The notes under the pieces: model-generated
What the model was told of the DNA's origin: nothing
The model's input: only the letters and a program-made list of their open reading frames with translations
The model's database searches: none
Source: a marine group bacterium Sva0996 bin134
GTDB lineage: Bacteria; Actinomycetota; Acidimicrobiia; Acidimicrobiales; Bin134
Assembly (NCBI GenBank): GCA_002239105.1
Contig: MPNQ01000016.1
Location: 1-64,000 of the forward strand
Direction: 5' to 3'
DNA length: 64,000 nt
Translations under genes and position numbers: made by a program
In this document: piece after piece, positions 24,250-33,526 of the stretch
How the letters are laid out: every line of letters starts with the position of its first letter
Position numbering within the stretch: position 1 is the first letter of the stretch

Positions 24250-25236
24250 GTGGCTCGTGTGTTCTCGGGGATACAGCCGTCCGGCGGCATGCATCTGGGC
24301 AACCTCCTGGGCGCGCTGCGCAACTGGGTGGCCTATCAGCACGAGCACGACGCGGTGTATTGCGTGGTCGACCTCCACGCTCTCACCACCGCTCCCGACC
24401 CAGCTGAGCTGCGAGACAACACTCTGGCCGCCGCCACCATGCTCCTATCGGTGGGAATCGACCCGGGGCGGTCAACGCTGTTTGTGCAGAGTGCGGTAAG
24501 CGAGCACGCAGAGCTGGCCTGGATGATGGAGTGCACGGTGGGTTTCGGGGAACTGCGCCGCATGACCCAGTTCAAGGACAAGTCCGACCGGACCGACTTC
24601 GTGTCGGCCGGGCTGTTCACCTATCCCGCCCTGCAAGCGTCCGACATCTTGTTGTACGACACCGATTTGGTGCCGGTGGGCGATGACCAGCGCCAGCACA
24701 TAGAGCTATGCCGAGATATTGCCGAGAGGTTCAATCACCGCTACGGCGAGACATTCGTAGTTCCCGCACACGTCATCCCCACAGCAGGCGCCCGCGTCAT
24801 GGACCTCCAGAACCCGACCGACAAGATGTCGAAGTCGCTGGAGTCAGCCGGCACCATTGCTGTGCTTGAAGATCCAAACACCGTGACCCGCAAGTTCAAG
24901 AGGGCCGTGACCGACAGCGACAACGAGGTGAGCTATGACCCCGAGGCCAAACCGGGGGTGTCCAATCTGCTGGGCATTCTGGCCTCGGCAACTGGGCGAA
25001 CCCCAGAGTCGGTGGCCGAAGACTACAACCAGTACGGGCCGCTCAAGGCCGACACCGCCGACGCGGTGAACGAGCTGCTCGAGCCCATCCGGGAGCGATT
25101 CCGCGAGCTCTCAGCCGACCCCGGAGAGATCGCCCGCCTGCTGCATGTCGGTGCCGACAAGGCCCGCACAGTGGCCGCAACCACTTTGCAGCGGGCCCGA
25201 AACAACGTGGGCCTGATCCCCCGCTCGCCCACCTAG
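24250..25236 (+). CDS. trpS: tryptophanyl-tRNA synthetase
   Basis: 328 aa from GTG 24250 (a TTG three codons earlier is possible). Class I signatures are GIQPSGGMHLGN (HIGH-like) and DKMSKS; LQASDILLYDTDLVPVGDDQRQHIEL is the tryptophan and ATP pocket. It charges tRNA-Trp. It is divergent from scpA with about 110 bp between them, and 15 bp ahead of the epoxide hydrolase gene. Confidence 0.95.
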   Translation: MARVFSGIQPSGGMHLGNLLGALRNWVAYQHEHDAVYCVVDLHALTTAPDPAELRDNTLAAATMLLSVGIDPGRSTLFVQSAVSEHAELAWMMECTVGFGELRRMTQFKDKSDRTDFVSAGLFTYPALQASDILLYDTDLVPVGDDQRQHIELCRDIAERFNHRYGETFVVPAHVIPTAGARVMDLQNPTDKMSKSLESAGTIAVLEDPNTVTRKFKRAVTDSDNEVSYDPEAKPGVSNLLGILASATGRTPESVAEDYNQYGPLKADTADAVNELLEPIRERFRELSADPGEIARLLHVGADKARTVAATTLQRARNNVGLIPRSPT

Positions 25237-25251
25237 TTTTCAAGGAGCCTC

Positions 25252-26382
25252 ATGTCCGAGATCACCCCGTTCACCGTCGAGATCCCCGATGCTGCGCTGG
25301 AAGACCTGCACCGCCGCCTGAGCGGGACCCGCTGGCCCGATCAGCTTCCCGACGCGGGCTGGGACTACGGCGCGGAGCGGGGCTACATCCAGGAACTGGC
25401 CCGCTACTGGGCCGACGAGTATGACTGGCGGGCCGCCGAGGCAGAGCTGAACCAACTCGACCACTACACCACGTCCATCGACGGCCAGAACATCCACTTC
25501 ATCCACCAGCGCTCGCCTCATCCCGACGCCCATCCCCTTATCCTCAGCCACGGCTGGCCCGGTTCAGTGGTGGAGTTCCTCGATATCATCGGACTGCTAA
25601 CCGAACCGGACGACCCGGCTGACGCCTTCCATGTGATCGCCCCTTCCTTGCCCGGATACGGCTTCTCCGGGCCGACCTCCGACCGGGGATGGGATGCCGT
25701 GCGCACGGCCAAGGCATTCGCCGAGCTCATGGGGCGATTGGGGTACGAGCGCTACGGCGCCCAGGGTGGCGACTGGGGGTCGTTCATCTCCCAGAACATC
25801 GGCCGCCAAGACCCCGCCCACTGCGAGGCCGTACACGTGAACTTCTTGTTCGCCAATCCTCCTGCCGATGGGCCCGGCGAACTCACCGAAGACGAGCAGG
25901 CCGGGTTGGGCCGGGCCAACCTCTACTTCACCGAGGGCGCGGGCTATATGCAGATCCAAAGCACCAAGCCCCAGACCCTGGCCTATGGCCTGACCGATTC
26001 CGCCGTGGGGCAACTGGCGTGGATCGCGGAGAAATTCTTGGCCTGGACCGACAACGACGGCACCATTGAGTCGGCGGTGAGCCGCGACCGCCTGCTCACC
26101 AACATCTCGCTGTACTGGTTCACCGCCACCGCGGGCTCATCAGCCCGCATGTACTACGAGGTGCTGCGCCCCGGTGCGGCCGGCATCACCGAACCCCTCG
26201 GAACGCCCATCGGGGTGGCCAATTTTCCCATGGAGATAATGCGAGCCCCCCGGCGATGGATGGAGGACAGCTATAACATCGTCCACTGGTCCGACATGGC
26301 TGAGGGGGGCCATTTCGCGGCGATGGAAGAGCCCGAGGCCTTGGCGCAGGACATCCGCGAGTTCTTCCGCCGCTTCCGCTAG
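25252..26382 (+). CDS. epoxide hydrolase (EHN-type alpha/beta hydrolase)
   Basis: 376 aa. The N-terminal EHN domain (IPDAALEDLHRRLSGTRWPD) is followed by an alpha/beta hydrolase core: oxyanion HGWPGS, nucleophile Asp174 in GGDWGS, and catalytic His354 in GGHFAA. It opens epoxides to diols. Preceded by AAGGAG at the right distance from ATG 25252. The physiological substrate is unknown; the gene fits the catabolic theme of the downstream region. Confidence 0.9.
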   Translation: MSEITPFTVEIPDAALEDLHRRLSGTRWPDQLPDAGWDYGAERGYIQELARYWADEYDWRAAEAELNQLDHYTTSIDGQNIHFIHQRSPHPDAHPLILSHGWPGSVVEFLDIIGLLTEPDDPADAFHVIAPSLPGYGFSGPTSDRGWDAVRTAKAFAELMGRLGYERYGAQGGDWGSFISQNIGRQDPAHCEAVHVNFLFANPPADGPGELTEDEQAGLGRANLYFTEGAGYMQIQSTKPQTLAYGLTDSAVGQLAWIAEKFLAWTDNDGTIESAVSRDRLLTNISLYWFTATAGSSARMYYEVLRPGAAGITEPLGTPIGVANFPMEIMRAPRRWMEDSYNIVHWSDMAEGGHFAAMEEPEALAQDIREFFRRFR

Positions 26383-26426
26383 TCGGGAGGCGAATGACTC
26401 GGCTGCCGCCCGGGTAAGCTGGCCAG

Positions 26427-26723
26427 GTAGAAGTCGCCGTCAACATTCCTGATGACCTCCTCGAGCAAGCCGAGAACGTCGCTTCCGAGCAGCGCGTAAC
26501 CCGTTCTGAACTCTACGCCCGAGCTTTGGAGTCCCTCATCGCTGCCAACGGCCCTTCTGCCACCACGCCCGCGTCTCCCAGTCCGGCATGGCTAGGTTGG
26601 AGTGACGAGGAGATCACCCGAAACCTCGACGAGCACGCTGTCCAGCACGACACCAGGCTCGATCCCGTCCTTGCCGAAGCCCAATTCAGGACCCTCCTGA
26701 AGCATTGGGAGTGGGAGGAGTGA
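26427..26723 (+). pseudogene. MazE-like antitoxin remnant lacking a normal start codon
   Basis: The frame reads VEVAVNIPDDLLEQ, then AENVASEQRVTRSELYARAL, the ribbon-helix-helix pattern of MazE-type antitoxins, and ends WEWEE at TGA 26723. The expected start position (26427) holds GTA, and an in-frame TAA lies four codons earlier at 26415-26417; no ATG, GTG or TTG is available before 26526. It either uses an unusual start or is no longer made in full. It overlaps the toxin fragment by 4 bp (GTGA). Confidence 0.6.
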
Positions 26724-26962
26724 GGAGAGGCGACGTCTACTGGGTCAACCTTCGCAACCCCATCGGCTCCGAACCTGGCCATCGGCGCCCGGTGTTAATT
26801 GTCTCTGCCGACAGTTTCAACGAAAGCAGACTGGAAAACGTTGTCGCCGCAGCCATCACCTCCTCCCCCGCGAAGACCGACCGATTGCGGCTTCCCAGAT
26901 CGTCGGCATGTCCCCTTCGAGGCAGAACGCTGATCGGCTCGTTGCCCCGAGGGTCCACATGA
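26720..26962 (+). pseudogene. MazF-like endoribonuclease toxin, C-terminally truncated
   Basis: From GTG 26720: RRGDVYWVNLRNPIGSEPGH, then RRPVLIVSADSFNES, NVVAAAITS, the N-terminal half of MazF/PemK with its conserved RGDVYWV and GxRPVLIVS motifs. After residue 52 (about 26875) the sequence stops resembling the family: the usual V-L-P...G-L-P-K-x-S-V-V-N and C-terminal helix are absent, and the frame ends at 26962. Total about 80 residues against about 110 normally. Probably an inactivated toxin. Confidence 0.6.
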
Positions 26963-26981
26963 TCGTTGTCACAGTGACTTA

Positions 26982-29732
26982 TTGTTTTGCGCTGTGTTGC
27001 AACGTTTCTTGAAGTCGGTTTTGGCGATCGGCCTGTTGTGCGGCGGGTTGGAGGTCGCTGGTCCAGCCGAGTTTCCCTTTGTTGCGGTGGGGTTTGAGCC
27101 TGCTTCAGCCGCGGTCGCGCAGCAGTCTTCTCAGCAGTTCTGTTTGTGGTACACCGAAGCGCCGTACCGCGAAATCGCCCGCCGCATCCGCACGGCCAAC
27201 AGATGCCCCGCCCCGCCAGTCGCGCCACAAGCCGCGATAGGGCGGTCCTGCGCACACGGCGGAACCTTCACTTACACCGGCAACGATGGAACCGGCTGGT
27301 GGTACGTCTCCAAATGCAACCCCGGGCCTCCAGGGAGGCCTTCGGGATTGCGATGTGTTTCATCGGTTTCGTCGATTGAGCTTTCCTGGGCTGGGGTAGA
27401 CCGAGCCGATGCATACCAGGTTTCTCGCGACCGCGGGGAGAAATGGATTGACTCCGCAGGCTCTAGGCATTCGTTTGCCGGACTGGTAGCAGGTACTGAG
27501 CATGTTCTGTGGGTGCAAGCCGGGGCGCTAGTCAACGGAGCGCTTGTGTGGGGGCCCACCGCTGTCAAGACGTGCTACACGCTACCTCTGGCGCCGGTGG
27601 CTCATTGCGGTGCAGCAACGGTGTCGAGCGTGTCTTGGAATTGGGATCCGGTGGACGGGGCCACGGGCTACGAGTACCGCTATGCCTCAGGTTCCGATGG
27701 CGTCGTGTTGGGCGCGAGCCCTTCACGGGAGCCGATCTCTGCTACTGCGAACAGCCGGTTCGGGCTGAAGCCAGGAGCTGGTACCGGATTTTTCGTGCGG
27801 GCAGTCAACAACGCGGGCGCCAGTGTTGAGGACTTCCAGCGCTGCTCTACCCTGCCCGCCGCCGGCCTCCCACCGGTGCCGGGCATCCCCAAGCCGCACT
27901 GCGGCACGGCCACGGCGTCGAGCATCACCTATCGGTGGAGGTCGGTGCTCGGCACTGGCTACTACGAAGTGAAGCACAGCGGCACAGATGGCAACTGGGA
28001 GCGTCACGACGCCTCTAGCAACATTGGCACCGTCTTGTTCACCCGCACCGATTTGAGCGCCGACACCAACGAGACGCTGGAGGTGCGTGCGGTGAGCCGA
28101 ACCGGTTCCAGCCAGCCCTCCCGCAAGACGTGTTCCACCCTGCCCGCCCCTCCGTCAGCGCTGAGCGTGGCCTGTGCCGCCAGCACCAACGGCACACCAG
28201 AGATCTCGATGTCTTGGAGTTACACCGCGGGTGCTCGCTACCAGGCCGCTTTGCGACGTGCCGGACAGCCTGCCCTGCACGACGAAATTCACCGCGGCAC
28301 CAAACTCAGCCTCACCGTCGCCGCCAAGCAGGGCTGGATATACCAGGCCAGGGTGCGGGTCGAGTCTCCCACCGGGTGGACCGACTGGACCGACTGGTCT
28401 CCGCAAACGGCCTGCCCGATCTCGTGTCCCACAGTCGGCGGCAAGATATGCGTCACCAAGGGCATGTACGACGGGCTGAGATCGAGCACGAGTCAAATCG
28501 TCTCCGACAACGCAAATAACAACAAGTGCTCCCAAAAGATGACTCAGGAAAGTTTGATGGCAGTCATGCTGTCGATACCGCTATGGGAGCTAGGGGAAGG
28601 CAAAAAAGATCTCGCCCACTCCCCGATGGCGTTAGGCCGCTCCGACAATGTCGTGGCGCGTGCTTCGGATCTCAATAACATAAAGCTCTATTCCCACATG
28701 ACCCGAACGGGCCACAAGCGGGCACACTGGAACAAGGGAGTCGGCCCCTGGCAGCTTGATAACCTCCAGGACACGGGGGCGGGAGTGAATACCCTCGTTT
28801 TGAACCACGCTGAGCGAGCCGACCTTGAACACGGTGGTCACCAAACCACCCTCTACTTCTACTGGATGCATTGCAGCGGCGGAATGAGCAATGTCTGGCA
28901 GAAGGCCCACGGGAAGTGGCACGGCTGCAAATACAAGACAGGAACTGACCGCTCTGACATCACCAAGAACCGGTGCAAGGAAACATACGACACGCTCTAC
29001 AACGCTTCCAGCCAATCACTAAATGCCGGCAAGATCCATATCGTCGAAGATCTGGCCGACACCTCTGGCGGTATACAGGAGAGGCAATGCCGATGGGGAG
29101 AGAGCGAAGACGTTATGGTCTGCTACCTGTACAACGTCGGCTGGGCCGAGGGGCACATACCCGGCAGGCCGTCGCCCGAGAGCCCGGGGACCACGGCGGC
29201 GTCGCTGGAAGGAGGCGACTTCCTCAACGCCTACACTCCGGTCTCCGCCGCGTTCTTGTCGTTCACCGACACCGTGACCCATAAAGACAATTCCGACAAC
29301 CACACAAGATACGCGGTGTGGCCAGCAGAATGGCCGGAGTCCACTACCACAATGGCCTGGCCGCAAACTACTGTGTCGGGCGAGGACTCCCTCACAATCA
29401 TGCGAGCGGTGCCCAAAAGCAGCGACGCGCGAAAAAGCCCCCAGTGCCACATCCCCCGCCCGCAAGTAACACGCGAAGACAGCTGGAGCGACAGCGATTA
29501 CGCGGACCAAGTCGCCACTGCCATCGAGAACGCGTTGAGCCTCTTGTACCAGACTCCGCCCAATCCCCCCTGCTTCAAAGTCAATAAACCCGCTGCTGCG
29601 GGCACCGGACCCGAGGGCTGGTTCGACAACACCATCGACGGCAAAGACCTCCAAGTGCGAAACTGCCTTTCAACACCGCTGCCGGGCACCACATTCTGCC
29701 AATGGACCAGCCTCAACTCCGATCCCCCATAA
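26982..29732 (+). CDS. secreted 916-aa protein with four FN3-like domains and a C-terminal unknown domain
   Basis: TTG 26982 (GTG 26994 or TTG 26997 possible) begins a signal sequence (SVLAIGLLCGGLEVAGPAEF). Residues 30-110 form a Cys-containing domain. Four fibronectin-III-like units follow at roughly 114-200, 203-295, 299-388 and 390-481, each opening with a Cys (LRCVSS, AHCGAA, PHCGTA, VACAAS) and closing C-x-TLP or TACP, suggesting one disulfide per unit. The last 430 residues begin CVTKGMYDGL; QESLMAVMLSIPLWELG and GVGPWQLDN look like a lysozyme/transglycosylase-type Glu helix and W-Q-L-D motif, but this is weak. Base composition is less GC-rich than its neighbours. It precedes a lipoprotein by 43 bp and may be a surface system with it. 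Confidence 0.8.
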   Translation: MFCAVLQRFLKSVLAIGLLCGGLEVAGPAEFPFVAVGFEPASAAVAQQSSQQFCLWYTEAPYREIARRIRTANRCPAPPVAPQAAIGRSCAHGGTFTYTGNDGTGWWYVSKCNPGPPGRPSGLRCVSSVSSIELSWAGVDRADAYQVSRDRGEKWIDSAGSRHSFAGLVAGTEHVLWVQAGALVNGALVWGPTAVKTCYTLPLAPVAHCGAATVSSVSWNWDPVDGATGYEYRYASGSDGVVLGASPSREPISATANSRFGLKPGAGTGFFVRAVNNAGASVEDFQRCSTLPAAGLPPVPGIPKPHCGTATASSITYRWRSVLGTGYYEVKHSGTDGNWERHDASSNIGTVLFTRTDLSADTNETLEVRAVSRTGSSQPSRKTCSTLPAPPSALSVACAASTNGTPEISMSWSYTAGARYQAALRRAGQPALHDEIHRGTKLSLTVAAKQGWIYQARVRVESPTGWTDWTDWSPQTACPISCPTVGGKICVTKGMYDGLRSSTSQIVSDNANNNKCSQKMTQESLMAVMLSIPLWELGEGKKDLAHSPMALGRSDNVVARASDLNNIKLYSHMTRTGHKRAHWNKGVGPWQLDNLQDTGAGVNTLVLNHAERADLEHGGHQTTLYFYWMHCSGGMSNVWQKAHGKWHGCKYKTGTDRSDITKNRCKETYDTLYNASSQSLNAGKIHIVEDLADTSGGIQERQCRWGESEDVMVCYLYNVGWAEGHIPGRPSPESPGTTAASLEGGDFLNAYTPVSAAFLSFTDTVTHKDNSDNHTRYAVWPAEWPESTTTMAWPQTTVSGEDSLTIMRAVPKSSDARKSPQCHIPRPQVTREDSWSDSDYADQVATAIENALSLLYQTPPNPPCFKVNKPAAAGTGPEGWFDNTIDGKDLQVRNCLSTPLPGTTFCQWTSLNSDPP

Positions 29733-29775
29733 CAACAATGAGAACTCGAGACAGCCGACCCCGAGGAACACTGCG

Positions 29776-31368
29776 ATGAGCCCGCAACAACGCCGCCTCC
29801 CCAATGCGTGCCAGCCTGCGCCCTGGCACATTGCCCGCCGACGCCTGCGTGTCGGGCTGTTGTGCCTGCTTGTCGCAACAGCCCTCGCTACGGGCTGTCG
29901 AACCAGTTCCGATACGACCGTGACCACGGCTGGCACTCACCAAACCCAGCCCACAACCGGCCCCAGCACGAGGTCGCTGACTCCCCAACCCACTGCCTCT
30001 GCAAGCACAAGCCCTCCAAGCCCCCAACCCACTGCCTCTCCTGACACATACTCAGTAGCCGCTGAGCCCGCTGGCGGGACCGGGGATGAAACAGGCGAGG
30101 GCGATGGCACCCCAGAACAGGAGCCCGGCATCAGCGGCCCGGCACAGGAATCGCCTGTGGGCGACACCGGAGACGGTGCTGGCACCGGTGCTTTGAGGAC
30201 CCTCTGGGGGCTGACCTGGGACGGTCGCGGCGGACTGGTGGTGTACCCCCCCGATTCGGTGCTGCACGGCCCATGGATCCACATGGTCAGCGAAGTTATC
30301 GACCTGTGCGACCGTTCTGCGGCCTTCTTCGCCGCCCATGGCAAAAACCTCGGCCCCGGCGAACAGCCCACAGACGAAGAGTTCATGGAGACTGAGATGT
30401 TGCTGTCAGGCTACGAGATCGATTGCGACACGCCAGGCGGAAACCGGTACGCGTACATCAGTGTGACCGGCCCCTCGGCAATCGGGCCGACTGTGCAGGC
30501 CGCCATCGACAAATACGAGCGCAAACACCCCAGACAACAAACCGAGGCCACACTGAAGCAACGCCCCCTCGGCCGCCTCTTGGGAACAGCGGGCTACGGG
30601 GTAAACGCCAATTGGCTGAGGCGAACATTTCCGCTGGAAGAACGAGACGAGATCGTGGTCCTGCCGGAAACCCTCAGCATAAAAGATGGCACGGCCCGCG
30701 GGATGATCCACAACCTCTCCGAAACCCTATATGCCAGAAACGTCTCCGTGTCGGCCGCGCACGACAACAGCCAACGATGGCAATGGCCCATCACAGTGCA
30801 ACCCGGAGAGACCGCCCCTTTCGAGATTGAAAACTGGACCGGCCCCCACAGACCAGACGAGGCGTCATTCCAAATCACCGCCAACATGACCCCAGACTCC
30901 GACCTGACTCGTTCCATGTCACTGTTCGGCAGCCTCACGGAAGAGGTAAACGCCCGATATTGGCGCAACCTCAATGAAGGACGCGAACAAGTTGTGGAGG
31001 AACACCTGCTCCCCGACGACGAATACGCCGTCTTCGAGACATACGACATATTCGCAGTGCCAATAGCACCGGACTCGCCACCCGGAATCGACGAGGACTA
31101 CCTGCTCGACAGCCTGCGATTCGAGAATCCCATCTCGTTCGTAGCGTTCTTCGACTACGACGGCCGAGTAGTGGAGGTAGATGAGCGACCGCTATTCGTA
31201 CTTGATCCGTTCGAGAAATTGCCCCCACAGCCCTACAATCAGTACCCCACGATACTCGAATACGAAGACCAAGAACCCGTCACCATATACATTGGCGGAA
31301 CAGTGTTCATACTCCAAACCGGCAACTGGCAATACTGGTTTGGAGGCGCCAACTCCCCCCAACCCTGA
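29776..31368 (+). CDS. lipoprotein of unknown function, Pro/Thr/Ser-rich linker
   Basis: 530 aa. A basic N-terminus and hydrophobic helix end in the lipobox ALATGC near residue 41. A low-complexity linker to about residue 135 contains two copies of SPQPTAS-like sequence. A globular part follows: IDLCDRSAAFFAAHGKNLGP, EMLLSGYEIDCDTPGGNRYA, and a beta-rich half with AHDNSQRWQWPITVQPGET that could be an Ig-like fold. No known family recognised. Codon use matches the preceding secreted gene and is less GC-rich than the housekeeping genes, so the two may have arrived or evolved together. Confidence 0.75.
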   Translation: MSPQQRRLPNACQPAPWHIARRRLRVGLLCLLVATALATGCRTSSDTTVTTAGTHQTQPTTGPSTRSLTPQPTASASTSPPSPQPTASPDTYSVAAEPAGGTGDETGEGDGTPEQEPGISGPAQESPVGDTGDGAGTGALRTLWGLTWDGRGGLVVYPPDSVLHGPWIHMVSEVIDLCDRSAAFFAAHGKNLGPGEQPTDEEFMETEMLLSGYEIDCDTPGGNRYAYISVTGPSAIGPTVQAAIDKYERKHPRQQTEATLKQRPLGRLLGTAGYGVNANWLRRTFPLEERDEIVVLPETLSIKDGTARGMIHNLSETLYARNVSVSAAHDNSQRWQWPITVQPGETAPFEIENWTGPHRPDEASFQITANMTPDSDLTRSMSLFGSLTEEVNARYWRNLNEGREQVVEEHLLPDDEYAVFETYDIFAVPIAPDSPPGIDEDYLLDSLRFENPISFVAFFDYDGRVVEVDERPLFVLDPFEKLPPQPYNQYPTILEYEDQEPVTIYIGGTVFILQTGNWQYWFGGANSPQP

Positions 31369-31397
31369 CCCGCCCATTGCAATAGTAGAAACTCACT

Positions 31398-32783
31398 ATG
31401 AGGATGCCGTCGCTGCCTCAAGGCCTGGCCGCAAGTGCGGCCCGACGCGCTGGACTGCTGTCTCAGAAGCTGGGGCGAGGTGGGGGCACTACTCTGCCCG
31501 GCCTGCTGCTCAACCGATTGCGCCCTGAGGCCACCGCGGAGATGGCCCGCTCTGTCCCCGGCGGCGTAATCCTCGTGTCGGGAACCAACGGCAAGACCAC
31601 CACCGCCCGACTGGTCCGGGCCGCCCTCGACACAACCGGAGCCAAGGTGGTGGCCAACACTGCCGGCTCCAATCTGGAGCGGGGGGTGGCCACTGCACTG
31701 CTGCACGCCGACGGAGCCGAGATAGGCCTGTTTGAAGTGGACGAGGCCGCCCTCCCGGGGTTGATGGGCCAGACCCAGCCGCGGGCGATCGCCCTGATGA
31801 ACCTGTTCCGAGACCAGCTCGACCGCTACGGAGAACTCGAACACCTGGTCGATCGCTGGCGGGAGGCGGTGGCCTGCCTCGATCCGGCCACCGTCGTGAT
31901 CTACAACGCCGATGACCCCGCGGTGGCCGAGATTGCCGCCACCCATCCCAACACCGTGTCCTACGGCATCGAGGACCCTCGGGTGGGCCGCGAACGGCTG
32001 CCCCACGCCGCCGACACCACCGATTGCCGACAATGCGGCGCCCCGCTGCACTACGACATGATCACCATCGCCCACCTCGGCCGATGGGCGTGCCGAGAGT
32101 GCGGCTCGGCCCGCGGACAACCCGACGTCAGGGCCACCCGAGTGGAGCTTCACGGTCTGGGGGGACAGCGACTCGCCATGGCCACCCCTCAGGGTCCCAT
32201 CGAGCTGTCGCTGCGCTTGCCGGGCATGCACAACTCGTATAACGCCCTTGCTGCCACCGCGACCGCCGCGGCCTTGGGCCTGGGTTCTGAGTCCATTGGC
32301 CCCGCGCTGGCCAAACGGGAGGCCGCGTTCGGCCGGGCCGAGCGCACCCAGATCGGCAAGGTCCGGGTGACGACCCTTCTGGCCAAGAACCCCGCTGGGG
32401 CCAACGAGAACATCCGGACAATGCTGCTGGAAGACCATCCCCTCCACCTGTTGGTGTTGCTCAACGACCGCACCGCCGACGGGCAGGACGTGTCGTGGAT
32501 CTGGGACGTGGACTACGAGCTGCTTTTGGAAAATAACCGGCTGGAGTCGCTCACGGTGGGCGGCGACCGGGCCTACGACATGGCGCTGCGATTCCGCTAC
32601 GGCGGATTCGACCCCGTCCGGATGTCTGTCGTCCCCTCGGTGTCCGCTGCTCTCGACGCCGCCCTGCGGACCAGCGGTTCTGACGGCGACCTTTATGTGC
32701 TTCCCACCTACACCGCCCTTCTCGAATTCCAGGCAGTGCTGGCCGACCGGGGGCTAGTGCCCGCTTTCTGGGAGGACAAATGA
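31398..32783 (+). CDS. murT: lipid II isoglutaminyl synthase, MurT subunit
   Basis: 461 aa Mur-ligase fold. P-loop VSGTNGKTTTARLVRAAL, the central FEVDEAALPG, and MNLFRDQLDRYGE are family hallmarks. A four-Cys zinc ribbon (CRQC ... CREC, about residues 211-235) is the MurT insertion, followed by the DUF1727 C-terminal domain. With GatD it amidates the alpha-carboxyl of D-Glu in lipid II. It overlaps gatD by 4 bp (ATGA). Confidence 0.95.
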   Translation: MRMPSLPQGLAASAARRAGLLSQKLGRGGGTTLPGLLLNRLRPEATAEMARSVPGGVILVSGTNGKTTTARLVRAALDTTGAKVVANTAGSNLERGVATALLHADGAEIGLFEVDEAALPGLMGQTQPRAIALMNLFRDQLDRYGELEHLVDRWREAVACLDPATVVIYNADDPAVAEIAATHPNTVSYGIEDPRVGRERLPHAADTTDCRQCGAPLHYDMITIAHLGRWACRECGSARGQPDVRATRVELHGLGGQRLAMATPQGPIELSLRLPGMHNSYNALAATATAAALGLGSESIGPALAKREAAFGRAERTQIGKVRVTTLLAKNPAGANENIRTMLLEDHPLHLLVLLNDRTADGQDVSWIWDVDYELLLENNRLESLTVGGDRAYDMALRFRYGGFDPVRMSVVPSVSAALDAALRTSGSDGDLYVLPTYTALLEFQAVLADRGLVPAFWEDK

Positions 32784-33526
32784 GCACCGGCCGACCCGCC
32801 ATCCGGCTCTGCCATCTGTACCCGGATCACTTGAACATCTACGCCGACCGGGGAAACATCGCGGTTTTCCGCCGACGGCTGGAATGGCGGGGCCTTTCCC
32901 TCGAAGTGGCTGAAGTCGGACTCGGTGATTCCATCCCCGCCGACTGCCACCTCTACTACCTGGGAGGCGGCCAAGACCGCGACCAGATGCTGGTGGCCGA
33001 GAACTTGGCCCAAAAGGCTGATCCCCTGCGCGGCGCCGCAGAGGACGGGGCGGTGGTACTGGGGGTGTGCGGCGGCTACCAGCTGTTGGGCCATGGCTAC
33101 ACCGCCGCCGACGGCCGGCGAATGCCGGGGATCGGGCTGTTGGACTTGGAGACCACCGCAGGCGACCGCCGCCTCATCGGGGACGTCGTGCTGGACGTGA
33201 CACTGAATGGCCAAACCCGCAAGGTGGTGGGCTACGAGAACCACGCTGGGCGCACCCACTTGGGTGGGGGGTGTACGCCTCTCGGCCACTTGCGCCGAGG
33301 ACACGGCAACAACGGGGAAGACGGCTGCGAGGGGGCAGTGGCCACCCGAATCGTGGGCACGTACCTGCACGGGCCGCTTCTGCCCAAGAATCCCTGGCTG
33401 GCCGACGTTCTCCTGGGCTGGGCCCTCGACCACGCCGGAGGTCCGGTTGACTTGGAGCTGCTGGACGACAATTTCGAAGAGGTGGCCCACGCGGTTGCCG
33501 CCACTAGAGCAGGACAGAAGCGATGA
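32780..33526 (+). CDS. gatD: lipid II isoglutaminyl synthase, glutaminase subunit GatD
   Basis: 248 aa class I glutamine amidotransferase of the CobB/CobQ type. Nucleophile Cys97 lies in LGVCGGYQLLG and the catalytic His197 in YLHGPLLP; HLYPDHLNIYADRGNI at the start and GYENHAGRTHLG are GatD-specific. It supplies ammonia to MurT. The gene overlaps both murT and the nucleoside hydrolase (ATGA each), forming one operon. Confidence 0.95.
   Translation: MSTGRPAIRLCHLYPDHLNIYADRGNIAVFRRRLEWRGLSLEVAEVGLGDSIPADCHLYYLGGGQDRDQMLVAENLAQKADPLRGAAEDGAVVLGVCGGYQLLGHGYTAADGRRMPGIGLLDLETTAGDRRLIGDVVLDVTLNGQTRKVVGYENHAGRTHLGGGCTPLGHLRRGHGNNGEDGCEGAVATRIVGTYLHGPLLPKNPWLADVLLGWALDHAGGPVDLELLDDNFEEVAHAVAATRAGQKR

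Noticed and set aside
26968..26978. Palindrome GTCACAGTGAC before the FN3 gene as operator
   Set aside because: Only 5-bp arms and no clear promoter around it; too weak to annotate.
25000..31400. Genomic island or prophage around the MazEF remnant and secreted genes
   Set aside because: No integrase, transposase, tRNA-flanking repeat or phage gene seen; only composition and decay hint at transfer.
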